Source of the DNA: Alkalihalobacillus trypoxylicola
Lineage (GTDB): Bacteria > Bacillota > Bacilli > Bacillales > Bacillaceae_D
Length of the DNA: 64,000 nt
Assembly: GCF_001590785.1 (NCBI RefSeq)
Contig: NZ_LTAO01000037.1
Coordinates: 8,800-72,799 of the forward strand
Direction of reading: 5' to 3'
The stretch's first letter is position 1. Each line of letters starts with the position of its first letter. A program made the position numbers and the translations under genes. This document shows, piece after piece, positions 56,011 to 64,000 of the stretch. Under the pieces are notes generated by a model. It was not told the origin of the DNA, did not search any database, and worked only from the letters and a program-made list of their open reading frames with translations.

Positions 56011-56036
56011 TCTTTAGTGGAAATCCGCTAGCTTAC

Positions 56037-56171
56037 GTCTTTTAGAGAGAATCTAGCAGTTCAAAAATAACCTCCTTCTTTTCATAAGAAGGAGGTTTCT
56101 TACTGATTATTTGTGTTTGCATCCATTACACATCATTTTAAGATTCACTAAATGTGATGATTTAAAACAGC
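56037..56171 (+). repeat. Dispersed repeat family 1, copy 3 (partial)
   Basis: The right half of family 1: the hairpin AACCTCCTTCTT...AAGAAGGAGGTT followed by TTTGTGTTTGCATCCATTAC and ATGTGATGATTTAAAACAG. It lies in the convergent gap between the orphan regulator and the DUF1854 gene. Confidence 0.75.
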
Positions 56172-56198
56172 TATGGATTCCCTGCCTCTTTTTAACAT

Positions 56199-56696
56199 TT
56201 ATAATACCTTTTGTAGCAGCCTTTTACTTGTTTTATCTAATGCCGAAAAATCTTCAATACGAACTTCTAAATGCTCATCATCTTTAATCATGATATAGCC
56301 CTCATTAGTTACCTGAATATGATCATGCACATTTCGTAATAATAATTCAATGCTTCCGCGATCGGTTTCAAAGTTAAAAATCCATAATCCCGGCTCTGAT
56401 TTAATCGATAGTACTTTCGTTACCTTCGGAATCATATAATACGTTCTCAATTGTATAAGTGCTGCCTTTCTACTCTCATCATCTAGTTCTTGTAAATCAA
56501 AGATAAGACCAATTTCCTCCTTATCCTTCTTTCTCACTGAAATATATTGATGAGGATACTTATGTGGAAAAGCTCTTAGCAATTGTACTTCTTTATAATG
56601 TTCATTCAGAATGGTTGCATGTAAAATCCCAGATGGATCTCTTCTTAACGTTATAGTTTCAGCTTCTAAATAAGAAAAAATCTCGGAATTTTTCAT
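56199..56696 (-). CDS. DUF1854 domain protein
   Basis: The 165-residue protein shows FSYLEAETITLRRDPSGILHAT and RAFPHKYPHQYISVRKKDKEEIGLI, the DUF1854 signature. It has no membrane segment. It overlaps the ABC exporter by 4 bases (ATGA), so the two are coupled. Similar pairs exist with exporters in other bacteria; a role in regulating or assembling the exporter is plausible but unproven. Confidence 0.82.
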   Translation of the reverse strand: MKNSEIFSYLEAETITLRRDPSGILHATILNEHYKEVQLLRAFPHKYPHQYISVRKKDKEEIGLIFDLQELDDESRKAALIQLRTYYMIPKVTKVLSIKSEPGLWIFNFETDRGSIELLLRNVHDHIQVTNEGYIMIKDDEHLEVRIEDFSALDKTSKRLLQKVL

Positions 56697-58879
56697 CCAG
56701 TCCCCACTCCTTTTATTTGTGATAATTCTTTTTGAGCCTCCACTAGTTTATAATAGATACCCTTTTTTTCTAAGAGTTGATTATGAGTTCCTATTTCAGC
56801 TATTTCGCCTTGATCTATAACAACTAAGCGGTCTGCATTTCGTAAGGTTGATAACCTATGAGCAATTGCAAAGGTCGTTCTTCCTTTCATTAAACGAGTC
56901 AAAGCTTCTTGAATTTTTTTCTCTGTGTCTGTATCCACAGAGGCGGTCGCCTCATCTAAAATTAATATTTTTGACTGATGAAAAATCGCTCTAGCGATTG
57001 CTATTCGTTGCTTCTGTCCACCTGATAAAAGTTGGCCTCTTTCCCCAACTCGCGTATCGTAACCATCCGGCATCTCAATAATAAAATCATGTGCGTTAGC
57101 TACTTTCGCTGCATGCATAATTTCTTCAGGACTTCCATTTTCATTAGCATAAGCAATATTCTCAGCCACTGTGCCATCAAAAAGAAAGGTCTCCTGTAAT
57201 ACGACCCCTATATGACGGTGTAAATCGTCTTGAGAAGTATCTTTTAAATTTATTCCATCTAAATAAATATTCCCTTCATCTGGGTCATAAAAGCGATTTA
57301 GTAAATTAATTAAAGTAGACTTTCCAGCTCCAGAATGACCGACAAGACCAATCATTTCTCCTGGCTTTACTGTAAGATTAATTTTCTTTAAGACAGGACG
57401 ATGTGATTCATAACCAAAGGTGACATTCTGAAAATCGATTTGTCCCTCTACCGTATTTAATCTAGCAGGATTTTTAGCAATTGGAACGTCCAGCTTTGTG
57501 TCCATAATTTCAAAGATTCGATCGGCAGATGCAAAAGCTCTACTCATCCAGTTTAGCGCTTGACTAAACCATTGAAGTGGACCAAAAAACATTCCTAAAT
57601 AAGCAATAAAAGCCATTAATGTACCTAACGTTATTTGGTTAGAAACGACCGCCTGCCCACCAAAATACCAAACCAATAAGGCACCTATCCCCGTAACAAA
57701 AGAAAAAACAGGAAAAATCCCTTGCCACATTCCGTCTGTTCGAATCGTTTCATCCTTTACAACCTGACTAGCATTGTCATACCTTTTTTTCTCTTGATTT
57801 TCTTGTCCGAACGCTTTAACGACTCGAATTCCTTGTAAAGAATCACCAACAGTCATATTTAATTGATTAATAGAGCGCCACTGGCTATACCATCTGTTTC
57901 TAATATATGGCCACATTAGCTTTGAAAAAAGAAAGACGAATGGTGCGGGGAGCACCGCAATGATTGCCAGCCTCCAATCCATTACAAGCATGACTATTAA
58001 TATAGAAAGAAGCATAAGAACTTGGCCTGCAATAAATAAGATGCCATCAGTAAGAAATTGACGGATAGCCTCCACATCGCTATTAACACGACTTATAAAT
58101 TGTGTGATTCTACTTTTTTCGAAAAAGCTCATAGAAAGATTCATTAGAGACTTATAAGTATCTTTGCGTAAATCATTCATAATATGACTACCAACCCAAA
58201 CTCCTAAGTACCCTCTTACTATTGCTAACGCTTCTTGTAAAAGCTGAGTTGCTGTTAAGGCTAACACAAGTACTAGTAGAAGCATTCCAGTCGCTTTTGG
58301 TTCTAAAACCTCATCTACGATTACCTTTGTTAAGTAAGGAGGTATTAACGTAATTAGTGTAGCTGTTATCATCATTAATGACGCTGCAATCATTCTGCCT
58401 CTATAAGGCTTTGTATAGTCTAATATTCTGAATATAACTTTTCTTTTATCCACGCATCTTCTGCACACATTCGTCCATTCTGGTAAAGGTCTTCCACAGC
58501 TAGTGCAAGAAGCGGGTAAATTAGATGTAGAGCCTTGTAAAATTCCCTCTTTTCGGAATGACTCTATCATTTCGCAAGCAACAGAAAATAATTTCATTTT
58601 ACTGCTTGTAAATCGACAAATAATCTGTGAATAGCCTTCTTCAGTCTCAATGAGTAAATAACCACCACCGACAACATTTTCAATAGTTGCCGCTTTTATT
58701 TGCTCTAAAAAAAGCTGAGTTTTCTTTTTTCCATTATTATCTAAAACGATTAATTCTTCATTTGTTAATATAAGCCAATCATTTACAAAGTGTCCTTCAG
58801 AATCAATATCAAAGGCTGCAGAAAATTGTACTTCATTATTTACTTTAATAAACTCTGGCAGTGGTTGTTGAATGGACAT
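56693..58879 (-). CDS. ABC exporter with N-terminal zinc-ribbon extension
   Basis: The 728-residue half-transporter has an N-terminal PH-like domain (about residues 15-110), a zinc ribbon with Cys125, Cys128, Cys139 and Cys142 (CX2C-X10-CX2C), six membrane spans and an ATPase with GHSGAGKST (about 515), LSGGQKQR and ILILDEATASVD. The zinc-ribbon extension is rare for this class. It is coupled to a DUF1854 gene and adjacent to an arabinofuranosidase gene on the same strand. Substrate unknown. Confidence 0.88.
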   Translation of the reverse strand: MSIQQPLPEFIKVNNEVQFSAAFDIDSEGHFVNDWLILTNEELIVLDNNGKKKTQLFLEQIKAATIENVVGGGYLLIETEEGYSQIICRFTSSKMKLFSVACEMIESFRKEGILQGSTSNLPASCTSCGRPLPEWTNVCRRCVDKRKVIFRILDYTKPYRGRMIAASLMMITATLITLIPPYLTKVIVDEVLEPKATGMLLLVLVLALTATQLLQEALAIVRGYLGVWVGSHIMNDLRKDTYKSLMNLSMSFFEKSRITQFISRVNSDVEAIRQFLTDGILFIAGQVLMLLSILIVMLVMDWRLAIIAVLPAPFVFLFSKLMWPYIRNRWYSQWRSINQLNMTVGDSLQGIRVVKAFGQENQEKKRYDNASQVVKDETIRTDGMWQGIFPVFSFVTGIGALLVWYFGGQAVVSNQITLGTLMAFIAYLGMFFGPLQWFSQALNWMSRAFASADRIFEIMDTKLDVPIAKNPARLNTVEGQIDFQNVTFGYESHRPVLKKINLTVKPGEMIGLVGHSGAGKSTLINLLNRFYDPDEGNIYLDGINLKDTSQDDLHRHIGVVLQETFLFDGTVAENIAYANENGSPEEIMHAAKVANAHDFIIEMPDGYDTRVGERGQLLSGGQKQRIAIARAIFHQSKILILDEATASVDTDTEKKIQEALTRLMKGRTTFAIAHRLSTLRNADRLVVIDQGEIAEIGTHNQLLEKKGIYYKLVEAQKELSQIKGVGTG

Positions 58880-58906
58880 TATATCCCCCTTTTTAACAAA
58901 GCTATA

Positions 58907-60328
58907 TTATTGAAAGGACCAGTTTTCTAAAAACAAAAACTCTGAATTTCCTCCGCCATTTAAAATGATGTATATATCATGTGTCCCTTTACTTATTCTT
59001 AAATCAACCTCGACCGTCTTCCACTCCTCTTGTCCTGAGATAGGAGCCTCTATATTCGCCAAAATAGGGCCTTGAAGTGATTGTGCTCTTATTTGTAACG
59101 ACAGATTTTTATACTCACACAGAACCAATGCAGAGAACAATCGAACACCTTCTGAGAAATTGACACCAGAAAGAGCAATCCAATCCCCGCTTTTTAGTGA
59201 GACAACTCGCTTTTCATTGTGCTTAATTTGCTTATTTAGCACTTCAATACGTGAGCTCCATGCAAAGTCTGTGCTCGTAGAAACTTGAGGATAATCTTGA
59301 ATTTGTTCAACACCCTTCATATTCGCTTCAACTTCCTGAATAGATCCGTCATGGTTCATTTCAAGTCTATTAATATGTGTGGAGCGATACCCTTTTGGTA
59401 CGCCAAGAGCTTTTGATAAAGTTTGAGCATGATAAGTTATATACCAGTTATCTTTAAATTGAAAAATAGCATGATGATTATTTCCTCCTACTTGAAAGAA
59501 ATGAGATGGATTTTTCAAAATGGTCTTTTGGTACGTCCATGGCCCCATTGGTGAGTGACTAGTCATATAGGCGATTTCACCAGCACCAGGACTTCCTTCA
59601 GGTCTCTCACCTTTATAGAAATTAGAGCAATAGGAATAATAATACGTATCATTCACTCTGTGAATGCCCGAATCCTCGAACATAAAAGGTGCAGGGAGTG
59701 AAGTGGCTTCGCCAAGTACACTAATCATATCTTCACCTAACTCCATTACTCTAGCGGTATTTGGCATTTCATATTCGCCCTCAGGGAGACCACCACCAAA
59801 ATAAATGTATGCACTCTCATCCTTATCTACTAATACCGCAGGATCAAATAACCATGTAACTCCCTCAACACCAGGTGTTTCCCTTGATATAAGCGGTTTC
59901 TTTATAGGATCTATCCATGGACCTATTGGAGTTTCACTCGTTAATACTCCGATCCCACTTGCGTTATTAGCAAAATAGAGGAAAAAACGATCCTGACCGT
60001 TTATTTTTTTGTATGCAGCTGCAGGAGCCCAAGATTGAGTAGCCCACTTTGCTGCACCTTCAGTACCAGCGATAGAAATTTCACCATGATCGGTCCAATT
60101 TACTAAATCACTAGTGGAAATCACAGAAATTTTATTAATGTTTGCATATGTATTTTCCTTTAATTGACCATTTTCATTATATTCAAAGTGATCATTTGTA
60201 TTATATATATAGACTCTATCTTTATAAACTAGAGCATAAGGGTCTGCTCCAAACTTGTGTGACACAAGAGGATTTCCATTTCTCGGAGTTTTCCCTATCG
60301 CTTCTTTTATGTGATCATCGATATTCAT
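58907..60328 (-). CDS. GH43 arabinoxylan arabinofuranohydrolase-like enzyme with CBM6
   Basis: The 473-residue enzyme has a GH43 domain with base Asp29 (GADPYALVY), Asp162 (LFDPAVLVD) and acid Glu218 (FMFEDSGIH), and a C-terminal CBM6-like domain from about 350 (WIALSGVNFSEG, WKTVEVDLRISKGTHDIYIILNGG). No signal peptide. The ATG at 60328 has GGGAG 7 bases upstream, better than the ATG at 60382. It likely removes arabinose side chains from imported oligomers. Confidence 0.9.
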   Translation of the reverse strand: MNIDDHIKEAIGKTPRNGNPLVSHKFGADPYALVYKDRVYIYNTNDHFEYNENGQLKENTYANINKISVISTSDLVNWTDHGEISIAGTEGAAKWATQSWAPAAAYKKINGQDRFFLYFANNASGIGVLTSETPIGPWIDPIKKPLISRETPGVEGVTWLFDPAVLVDKDESAYIYFGGGLPEGEYEMPNTARVMELGEDMISVLGEATSLPAPFMFEDSGIHRVNDTYYYSYCSNFYKGERPEGSPGAGEIAYMTSHSPMGPWTYQKTILKNPSHFFQVGGNNHHAIFQFKDNWYITYHAQTLSKALGVPKGYRSTHINRLEMNHDGSIQEVEANMKGVEQIQDYPQVSTSTDFAWSSRIEVLNKQIKHNEKRVVSLKSGDWIALSGVNFSEGVRLFSALVLCEYKNLSLQIRAQSLQGPILANIEAPISGQEEWKTVEVDLRISKGTHDIYIILNGGGNSEFLFLENWSFQ

Positions 60329-60445
60329 ATCATTTCTCCCGTCTATTTTTAATTTGGATATATCAAATTTTATGGTCTTCATTCCTTCAAAACAACCTGT
60401 CTTTTACCTTTTATTAACCCTTCAAACCATAGGTATTTATACAAT

Positions 60446-60482
60446 AAAAAGCTAGCTTGATTAAAATCAAAGCTAGCTTTTT
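60446..60482 (-). terminator. Bidirectional terminator of the carotenoid operon
   Basis: AAAAAGCTAGCTTGATT/AATCAAAGCTAGCTTTTT, long stem with a 2-base loop, overlapping the end of the last crt gene. Confidence 0.85.
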
Positions 60483-60982
60483 TTACTCATGATAGTTTTT
60501 TGAGCTTTTCTATTTAAAATTCGTTGAAACCTTGGACGATTATAGCGTTGAACAATAATAATAGGTATGTTAATGATAAGTGCATATAAAATCATAATCC
60601 ATCCGGCCCAAAGCGGATTCCAAAGGAAAAATAGAAAGGCAGGTAGAATGGAAAGCCAATGGGTAAACTCAGCTCTTCTAGACTCTTGAATGTACCTTTC
60701 AAAATAATCATCTTCTTTAGTAAAGCTAAAGCTTTTGTTAAAGCCCATTCCAAGAAGCTTTGTTCCATCAGGTATTTTTTCCTTCCACCTTTTCATCGCA
60801 AATAGCTTTTCCCAGAATAGACCGTTTTTCTCCCATTTCTTTATATGATATAACCAGCGATCTTTTTTAAATAGAGATACTGGTAAATTTACAGTCACAT
60901 AAGAAATAAACAGATGGAAGAACATCCAGGCTGCAATATTAACTATCAATAACCACCCTAATGATAGTTCAATTATAGGCAT
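60473..60982 (-). CDS. crtO: Glycosyl-4,4'-diaponeurosporenoate acyltransferase (CrtO)
   Basis: The 169-residue membrane protein has four hydrophobic segments and the CrtO motifs KKWEKNGLFWEKLF, WKEKIPDGTKLLGMGFNKSF and QESRRAEFTHWL. It would acylate the glucosyl carotenoid in the final step of a staphyloxanthin-like pathway. It is the last gene of the cluster, 18 bases after crtQ. Confidence 0.88.
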   Translation of the reverse strand: MPIIELSLGWLLIVNIAAWMFFHLFISYVTVNLPVSLFKKDRWLYHIKKWEKNGLFWEKLFAMKRWKEKIPDGTKLLGMGFNKSFSFTKEDDYFERYIQESRRAEFTHWLSILPAFLFFLWNPLWAGWIMILYALIINIPIIIVQRYNRPRFQRILNRKAQKTIMSKKS

Positions 60983-61000
60983 ATTCCTTTTCCCTTCCTC

Positions 61001-62134
61001 TTATACATTAACTTTCCTTCCACGCCATTGCACTCTCTTTTTGATTTTGGTCAAATAGCTTGAACGAATAAACAAAAAGGTAAAGAAAAAAAAGAATAAT
61101 GGATAAAACATTAATAAAATAGGCGAAAAATTCCCTGCAAGCCGTGATAAGTAAAGTAACACACCATAATAAGCTACATATAAAGCCACGAAAATGAATA
61201 GCCACAGCGTTACATTCTCTAGTAAGAAAAGGCTAAGAGCAAGAGCAGGAAGCAAAAAGGCTCCTGTTATCCACATACTTATAGAAAACATGATTGTCGA
61301 TTGAGTAGACTTAGAAGCTGTAGCAAAACCTTTTGTCCAACCTTCCAACAAACTCTGAATTCCTTCTGAATACATTCTAAATTGTATAAAACCTTTACCA
61401 AGCCTTAACCTTACTGGATATCCAGCTTTTTTAAATACCTCTCCTAAAACGATATCATCCATAATAGCCTCTCCGACAGCTTCATGACCTCCTGTTTGAA
61501 AATATTCTGTTCTTGTACAAAGAATACATGGTCCAAATGCACCTGCTGCTTGGTCTTTTTTTGCTAACAAAGAAAAGCTATTCATACCTGCTAAAACGAT
61601 TATATTGAAGATAACGGATAAGTTTTCATACAGTTTTTTTATTTTATGATAAGGCTGAACCGATAAAATTCCTGTTGCTCCAACCTTTGAGAAGTGTGAG
61701 GTATAATCGGTTAAGCTATTTTTGTGAATAAGCTCGGTATCAGCATCTAAGAAAAGCAACCAACTTCCTTTAGCAGCCGTAGCACCCTGCCAACAAGCAG
61801 CAGATTTACCTTTCCAATCGGTTAATGCTTGGTCTACTGACACAACCTTACAGCCGTATGATTTAGCAATACTTGCTGTTTCATCGCTTGATTCATCGTC
61901 AACTACAATCATTTCCAAGGGCTTCTCATTTTGAGATGAAAGAGATTGAAGTAATGGTTTGATTCTTAATGCTTCGTTTCGAGCTGGTATAATCACCGAT
62001 ACATTCTGTAAATTACCTTTAGAAGCTACTCCTTTTTCTTTAGGTATAAAAGATGCTTTAGCTAATAAGCTTAGTCCGGCAATAATCGAAAGTACTATGA
62101 TAAAAATACCTACACTTATAATCAAAATAAGCAT
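61001..62134 (-). CDS. crtQ: 4,4'-diaponeurosporenoate glycosyltransferase (CrtQ)
   Basis: The 377-residue GT2 glycosyltransferase has VSVIIPARNEALRI, EMIVVDDESSDETASIA, WLLFLDADTEL and AIMDDIVLGE, plus an N-terminal and several C-terminal membrane helices. It glucosylates the C30 carboxylic acid. GGTGAT stands 7 bases before the ATG at 62134; a GTG at 62146 overlaps the crtP stop. It follows crtP closely. Confidence 0.9.
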   Translation of the reverse strand: MLILIISVGIFIIVLSIIAGLSLLAKASFIPKEKGVASKGNLQNVSVIIPARNEALRIKPLLQSLSSQNEKPLEMIVVDDESSDETASIAKSYGCKVVSVDQALTDWKGKSAACWQGATAAKGSWLLFLDADTELIHKNSLTDYTSHFSKVGATGILSVQPYHKIKKLYENLSVIFNIIVLAGMNSFSLLAKKDQAAGAFGPCILCTRTEYFQTGGHEAVGEAIMDDIVLGEVFKKAGYPVRLRLGKGFIQFRMYSEGIQSLLEGWTKGFATASKSTQSTIMFSISMWITGAFLLPALALSLFLLENVTLWLFIFVALYVAYYGVLLYLSRLAGNFSPILLMFYPLFFFFFTFLFIRSSYLTKIKKRVQWRGRKVNV

Positions 62135-62142
62135 AAAAGTAA

Positions 62143-63645
62143 TCACCCTTTATGATCTGATTCTTTTTGAACAATCTTGTCTCTTACTTGCTGACCACTT
62201 AAGACTACCATTGGCATTCCCCCACCTGGATTGACTGTTCCTCCTGCAAAATAAAGATTGTCATACTTTTCACTTTGTTTAGGGTGTTTGAAGCCTTTAT
62301 TTTTCTTTTTATCGGAAACCGTTCCATAAATCGATCCGCGGTGTGAACCATACATCCGTTGAATATCATGAGGAGTCCACATATCCTCCGTTACGATATT
62401 CTTTCTTAAATCTCTTAAACCCATCTTTTCTAATTTAATAAGTACTCTTTCTCTTAATTGCTTATAATCTTCTTTTGTAAAAGGATTATCTTGAATATAA
62501 GGAATATGAGGCAGTACTTTCAAATTCTCATAACCAGAAGGTGCTTGAGATTTATCCGTTTTATTCGCATTCACTAAATAAATCGTCGGGTCATCTGGTA
62601 GCTCTTTTTTATGAAAAACTTTATCCATTTGCTCTTTTAAATCATGAGAAAAAAAGAAATTATGATGAGCCAATTGTGGATAAGAGCCTTTTACCCCTAA
62701 ATGAAGAACTAAACCAGAGCTAGAAGGTTCAAATTTCTCTTCCATTTTTTCGATTTCTTTTTTATCTTCCTGCAAAAGCTTCTCATAAGTAGGGATCACT
62801 TCCATATTTGAGACATAATAATCGGCGCTATACTTGTAGCCATCCTCTAATTCTACCGCAGTTATTTTGCCCTTTTCTTTATGAAGCTTTTGGACAGCTT
62901 GACCGAGATGAAAAGTTACTCCTACCTCCTTAGCTAATTTCACTAAAGCATCCGCAATTCGATTCATACCACCAGGTACATACCAAACTCCTTGTTTGTG
63001 CTGCATATAAATCATCATATTTAATACAGCAGGTGCATCGTAAGGAGATGAGCCGACATATTTAATAAAATAAGCTAACGCCTTCTTCAGCTCAGGATGA
63101 CGAATATACTTATCGATCCCATCATACATAGTTGAATGTATATGAAAGCTACGCAATGAATTGATAATTCCATGCTCCTTTAAAATCTCCTGCATATTAT
63201 CAAGACCTTTAGCAAAATACCCTTTATCTGTTGCATCATATAATTTCTTAGCGTATTTAAGAAACTTTTCATAGTCTTGAATATCTTTATCAGAAAGCTC
63301 TTCATTTTTTTGAAGCATTTCTTGAAGATCTCCGTACAGGTCTACTTTTTTACCATTCGTATGAAAGGTTCTCCACTCATGATTTATTCGAATGATTTCA
63401 AGATAATCTTTCATTTTCAAACCGCTTCTTGCAAAAAGCCTTTCAAAAATATGAGGCATCGTAAGAATACTAGGACCTAAATCAAATCCAAATCCGTCTT
63501 GCTCTAATCGATTTAATTTACCACCTAGATGTTCGTTTTTTTCAAAAAGAGTAACGTCAAAATTTTCCTGAGCTAATGATATGGCTGCAGATAAACCTCC
63601 GAGCCCCCCACCAATAACAATGACTTTTTTTCTATTTATTTGCAT
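62143..63645 (-). CDS. crtP: 4,4'-diaponeurosporene oxygenase (CrtP)
   Basis: The 500-residue flavoprotein begins VIVIGGGLGGLSAAISLAQ (FAD) and matches Staphylococcus CrtP along its length: GFGFDLGPSILTMPHIFE, FIKYVGSSPYDAPAVLNMM, VSNMEVIPTYEKLL, KVLPHIPYIQDNPFT and AGGTVNPGGGMPMVVLSGQQV. It oxidises the terminal methyl of diaponeurosporene. AGGAGG stands 5 bases before the ATG. A dehydrogenase crtN is not in the window and may lie to the right. Confidence 0.92.
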   Translation of the reverse strand: MQINRKKVIVIGGGLGGLSAAISLAQENFDVTLFEKNEHLGGKLNRLEQDGFGFDLGPSILTMPHIFERLFARSGLKMKDYLEIIRINHEWRTFHTNGKKVDLYGDLQEMLQKNEELSDKDIQDYEKFLKYAKKLYDATDKGYFAKGLDNMQEILKEHGIINSLRSFHIHSTMYDGIDKYIRHPELKKALAYFIKYVGSSPYDAPAVLNMMIYMQHKQGVWYVPGGMNRIADALVKLAKEVGVTFHLGQAVQKLHKEKGKITAVELEDGYKYSADYYVSNMEVIPTYEKLLQEDKKEIEKMEEKFEPSSSGLVLHLGVKGSYPQLAHHNFFFSHDLKEQMDKVFHKKELPDDPTIYLVNANKTDKSQAPSGYENLKVLPHIPYIQDNPFTKEDYKQLRERVLIKLEKMGLRDLRKNIVTEDMWTPHDIQRMYGSHRGSIYGTVSDKKKNKGFKHPKQSEKYDNLYFAGGTVNPGGGMPMVVLSGQQVRDKIVQKESDHKG

Positions 63646-63654
63646 TCTGTCCTC

Positions 63655-64000
63655 CTAATTGGCAACATCCATTTGTGTAGTTCTGATGATTTCACCTATA
63701 ACAGCGGTTGAAACCTTATTATTTTTCCCAAAACATTGATAGCCATTTTTGCGGACGACATTTAATATTGCCCGATATACTCTTGCTGCAGACAATACCT
63801 GCCTCTTACTATCCATATCAAATTGGTATAAGCTTTTTTCAAAAAGATCATATTTATCCTCAGCAATAGTAGCAAGGTATTCCCAAATATTTATAAATGA
63901 TTGATTAACTGTACAAGTTTGTACATGTTCATCTGTATAATGTTGTTCTATCATTAAATCAACAGGTAAATAGACTCGTTGATATTTCTGAACATCTTCA
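63655..64000 (-). CDS. crtM: Squalene/phytoene synthase family protein, C-terminal part (CrtM)
   Basis: The reading frame is open to the right edge, so the 5' part is missing. The visible 115 codons include QRVYLPVDLMIEQHY, the C-terminal segment of squalene/phytoene synthases, and AARVYRAILNVVRKNGYQCF. It would make dehydrosqualene from two farnesyl diphosphates. An ATG at 63954 is internal and not the start. It precedes crtP by 9 bases. Confidence 0.82.
   Translation of the reverse strand, partial: EDVQKYQRVYLPVDLMIEQHYTDEHVQTCTVNQSFINIWEYLATIAEDKYDLFEKSLYQFDMDSKRQVLSAARVYRAILNVVRKNGYQCFGKNNKVSTAVIGEIIRTTQMDVAN

Overview
The window comes from the chromosome of a low-GC, endospore-forming member of the Bacillaceae, most likely a salt- or alkali-tolerant one. 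The evidence is a gene order like the Bacillus ygaD-ygaC / sspE-fabL / mutY-yfhP-yfhJ-sspK-yfhH-recX-yfhF-yfhE neighbourhood, two small acid-soluble spore proteins, an exosporium-style collagen-like protein, strong AAGGAGG-type ribosome binding sites, an ectoine operon (compatible solute) and a C30 carotenoid cluster. I see no rRNA, complete tRNA, CRISPR array, prophage or transposase gene.

Layout. 1-2.5 kb: a collagen-like gene on the minus strand that runs off the left edge and is broken by two short tandem duplications. 2.8-5.2 kb: YgaD-like ABC exporter and YgaC-like nucleotide phosphatase. 5.5-10.6 kb: a Fur-type iron island (siderophore ABC importer plus divergent flavoprotein reductase with three Fur boxes) placed between ygaC and sspE-fabL. 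10.6-21.2 kb: spore and housekeeping genes (sspE, fabL, mutY, yfhP, yfhJ, sspK, ypzG-like, yfhH, recX, yfhF, yfhE) and a GNAT gene behind a structured, tRNA-T-arm-containing leader. 21.5-24.1 kb: ectABC, where ectA has no ATG, GTG or TTG start and appears to use ATT. 24.2-32.8 kb: assorted oxidoreductases, an RNPP/Rgg-type TPR regulator with a divergent, previously unlisted 26-residue peptide gene (28432-28512), and an ArsR-DUF2087/MFS pair sharing an operator.

32.8-60.4 kb is a xylan/arabinoxylan utilisation locus: a YesM/YesN-type two-component system with its lipoprotein, two GH10 xylanases (one lipoprotein, one cytoplasmic), two GH43 enzymes, two pairs of sugar ABC permeases, three solute-binding proteins (one fused to tandem carbohydrate-binding-like domains), and an uncharacterised DUF5696 / Yip1-like / NHL-TPR trio between the permease pairs. 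There is no sugar-importer ATPase, so a shared MsmX-type ATPase elsewhere is inferred. An orphan AraC-type regulator with a degenerate receiver domain and a DUF1854/zinc-ribbon ABC exporter pair adjoin it. The logic I infer is that surface-bound xylanase releases oligomers, the importers take them up, and cytoplasmic GH10 and GH43 enzymes finish the breakdown. 60.4-64 kb: crtM (cut by the right edge)-crtP-crtQ-crtO for a glycosylated, acylated C30 carotenoid.

Two families of dispersed non-coding repeats occur: three copies of one, all at convergent gene ends, and an inverted pair of another that brackets the peptide/TPR-regulator region. The most interesting candidates for something undescribed are the peptide/RNPP pair, the GNAT leader switch, and the DUF5696-Yip1-NHL module.
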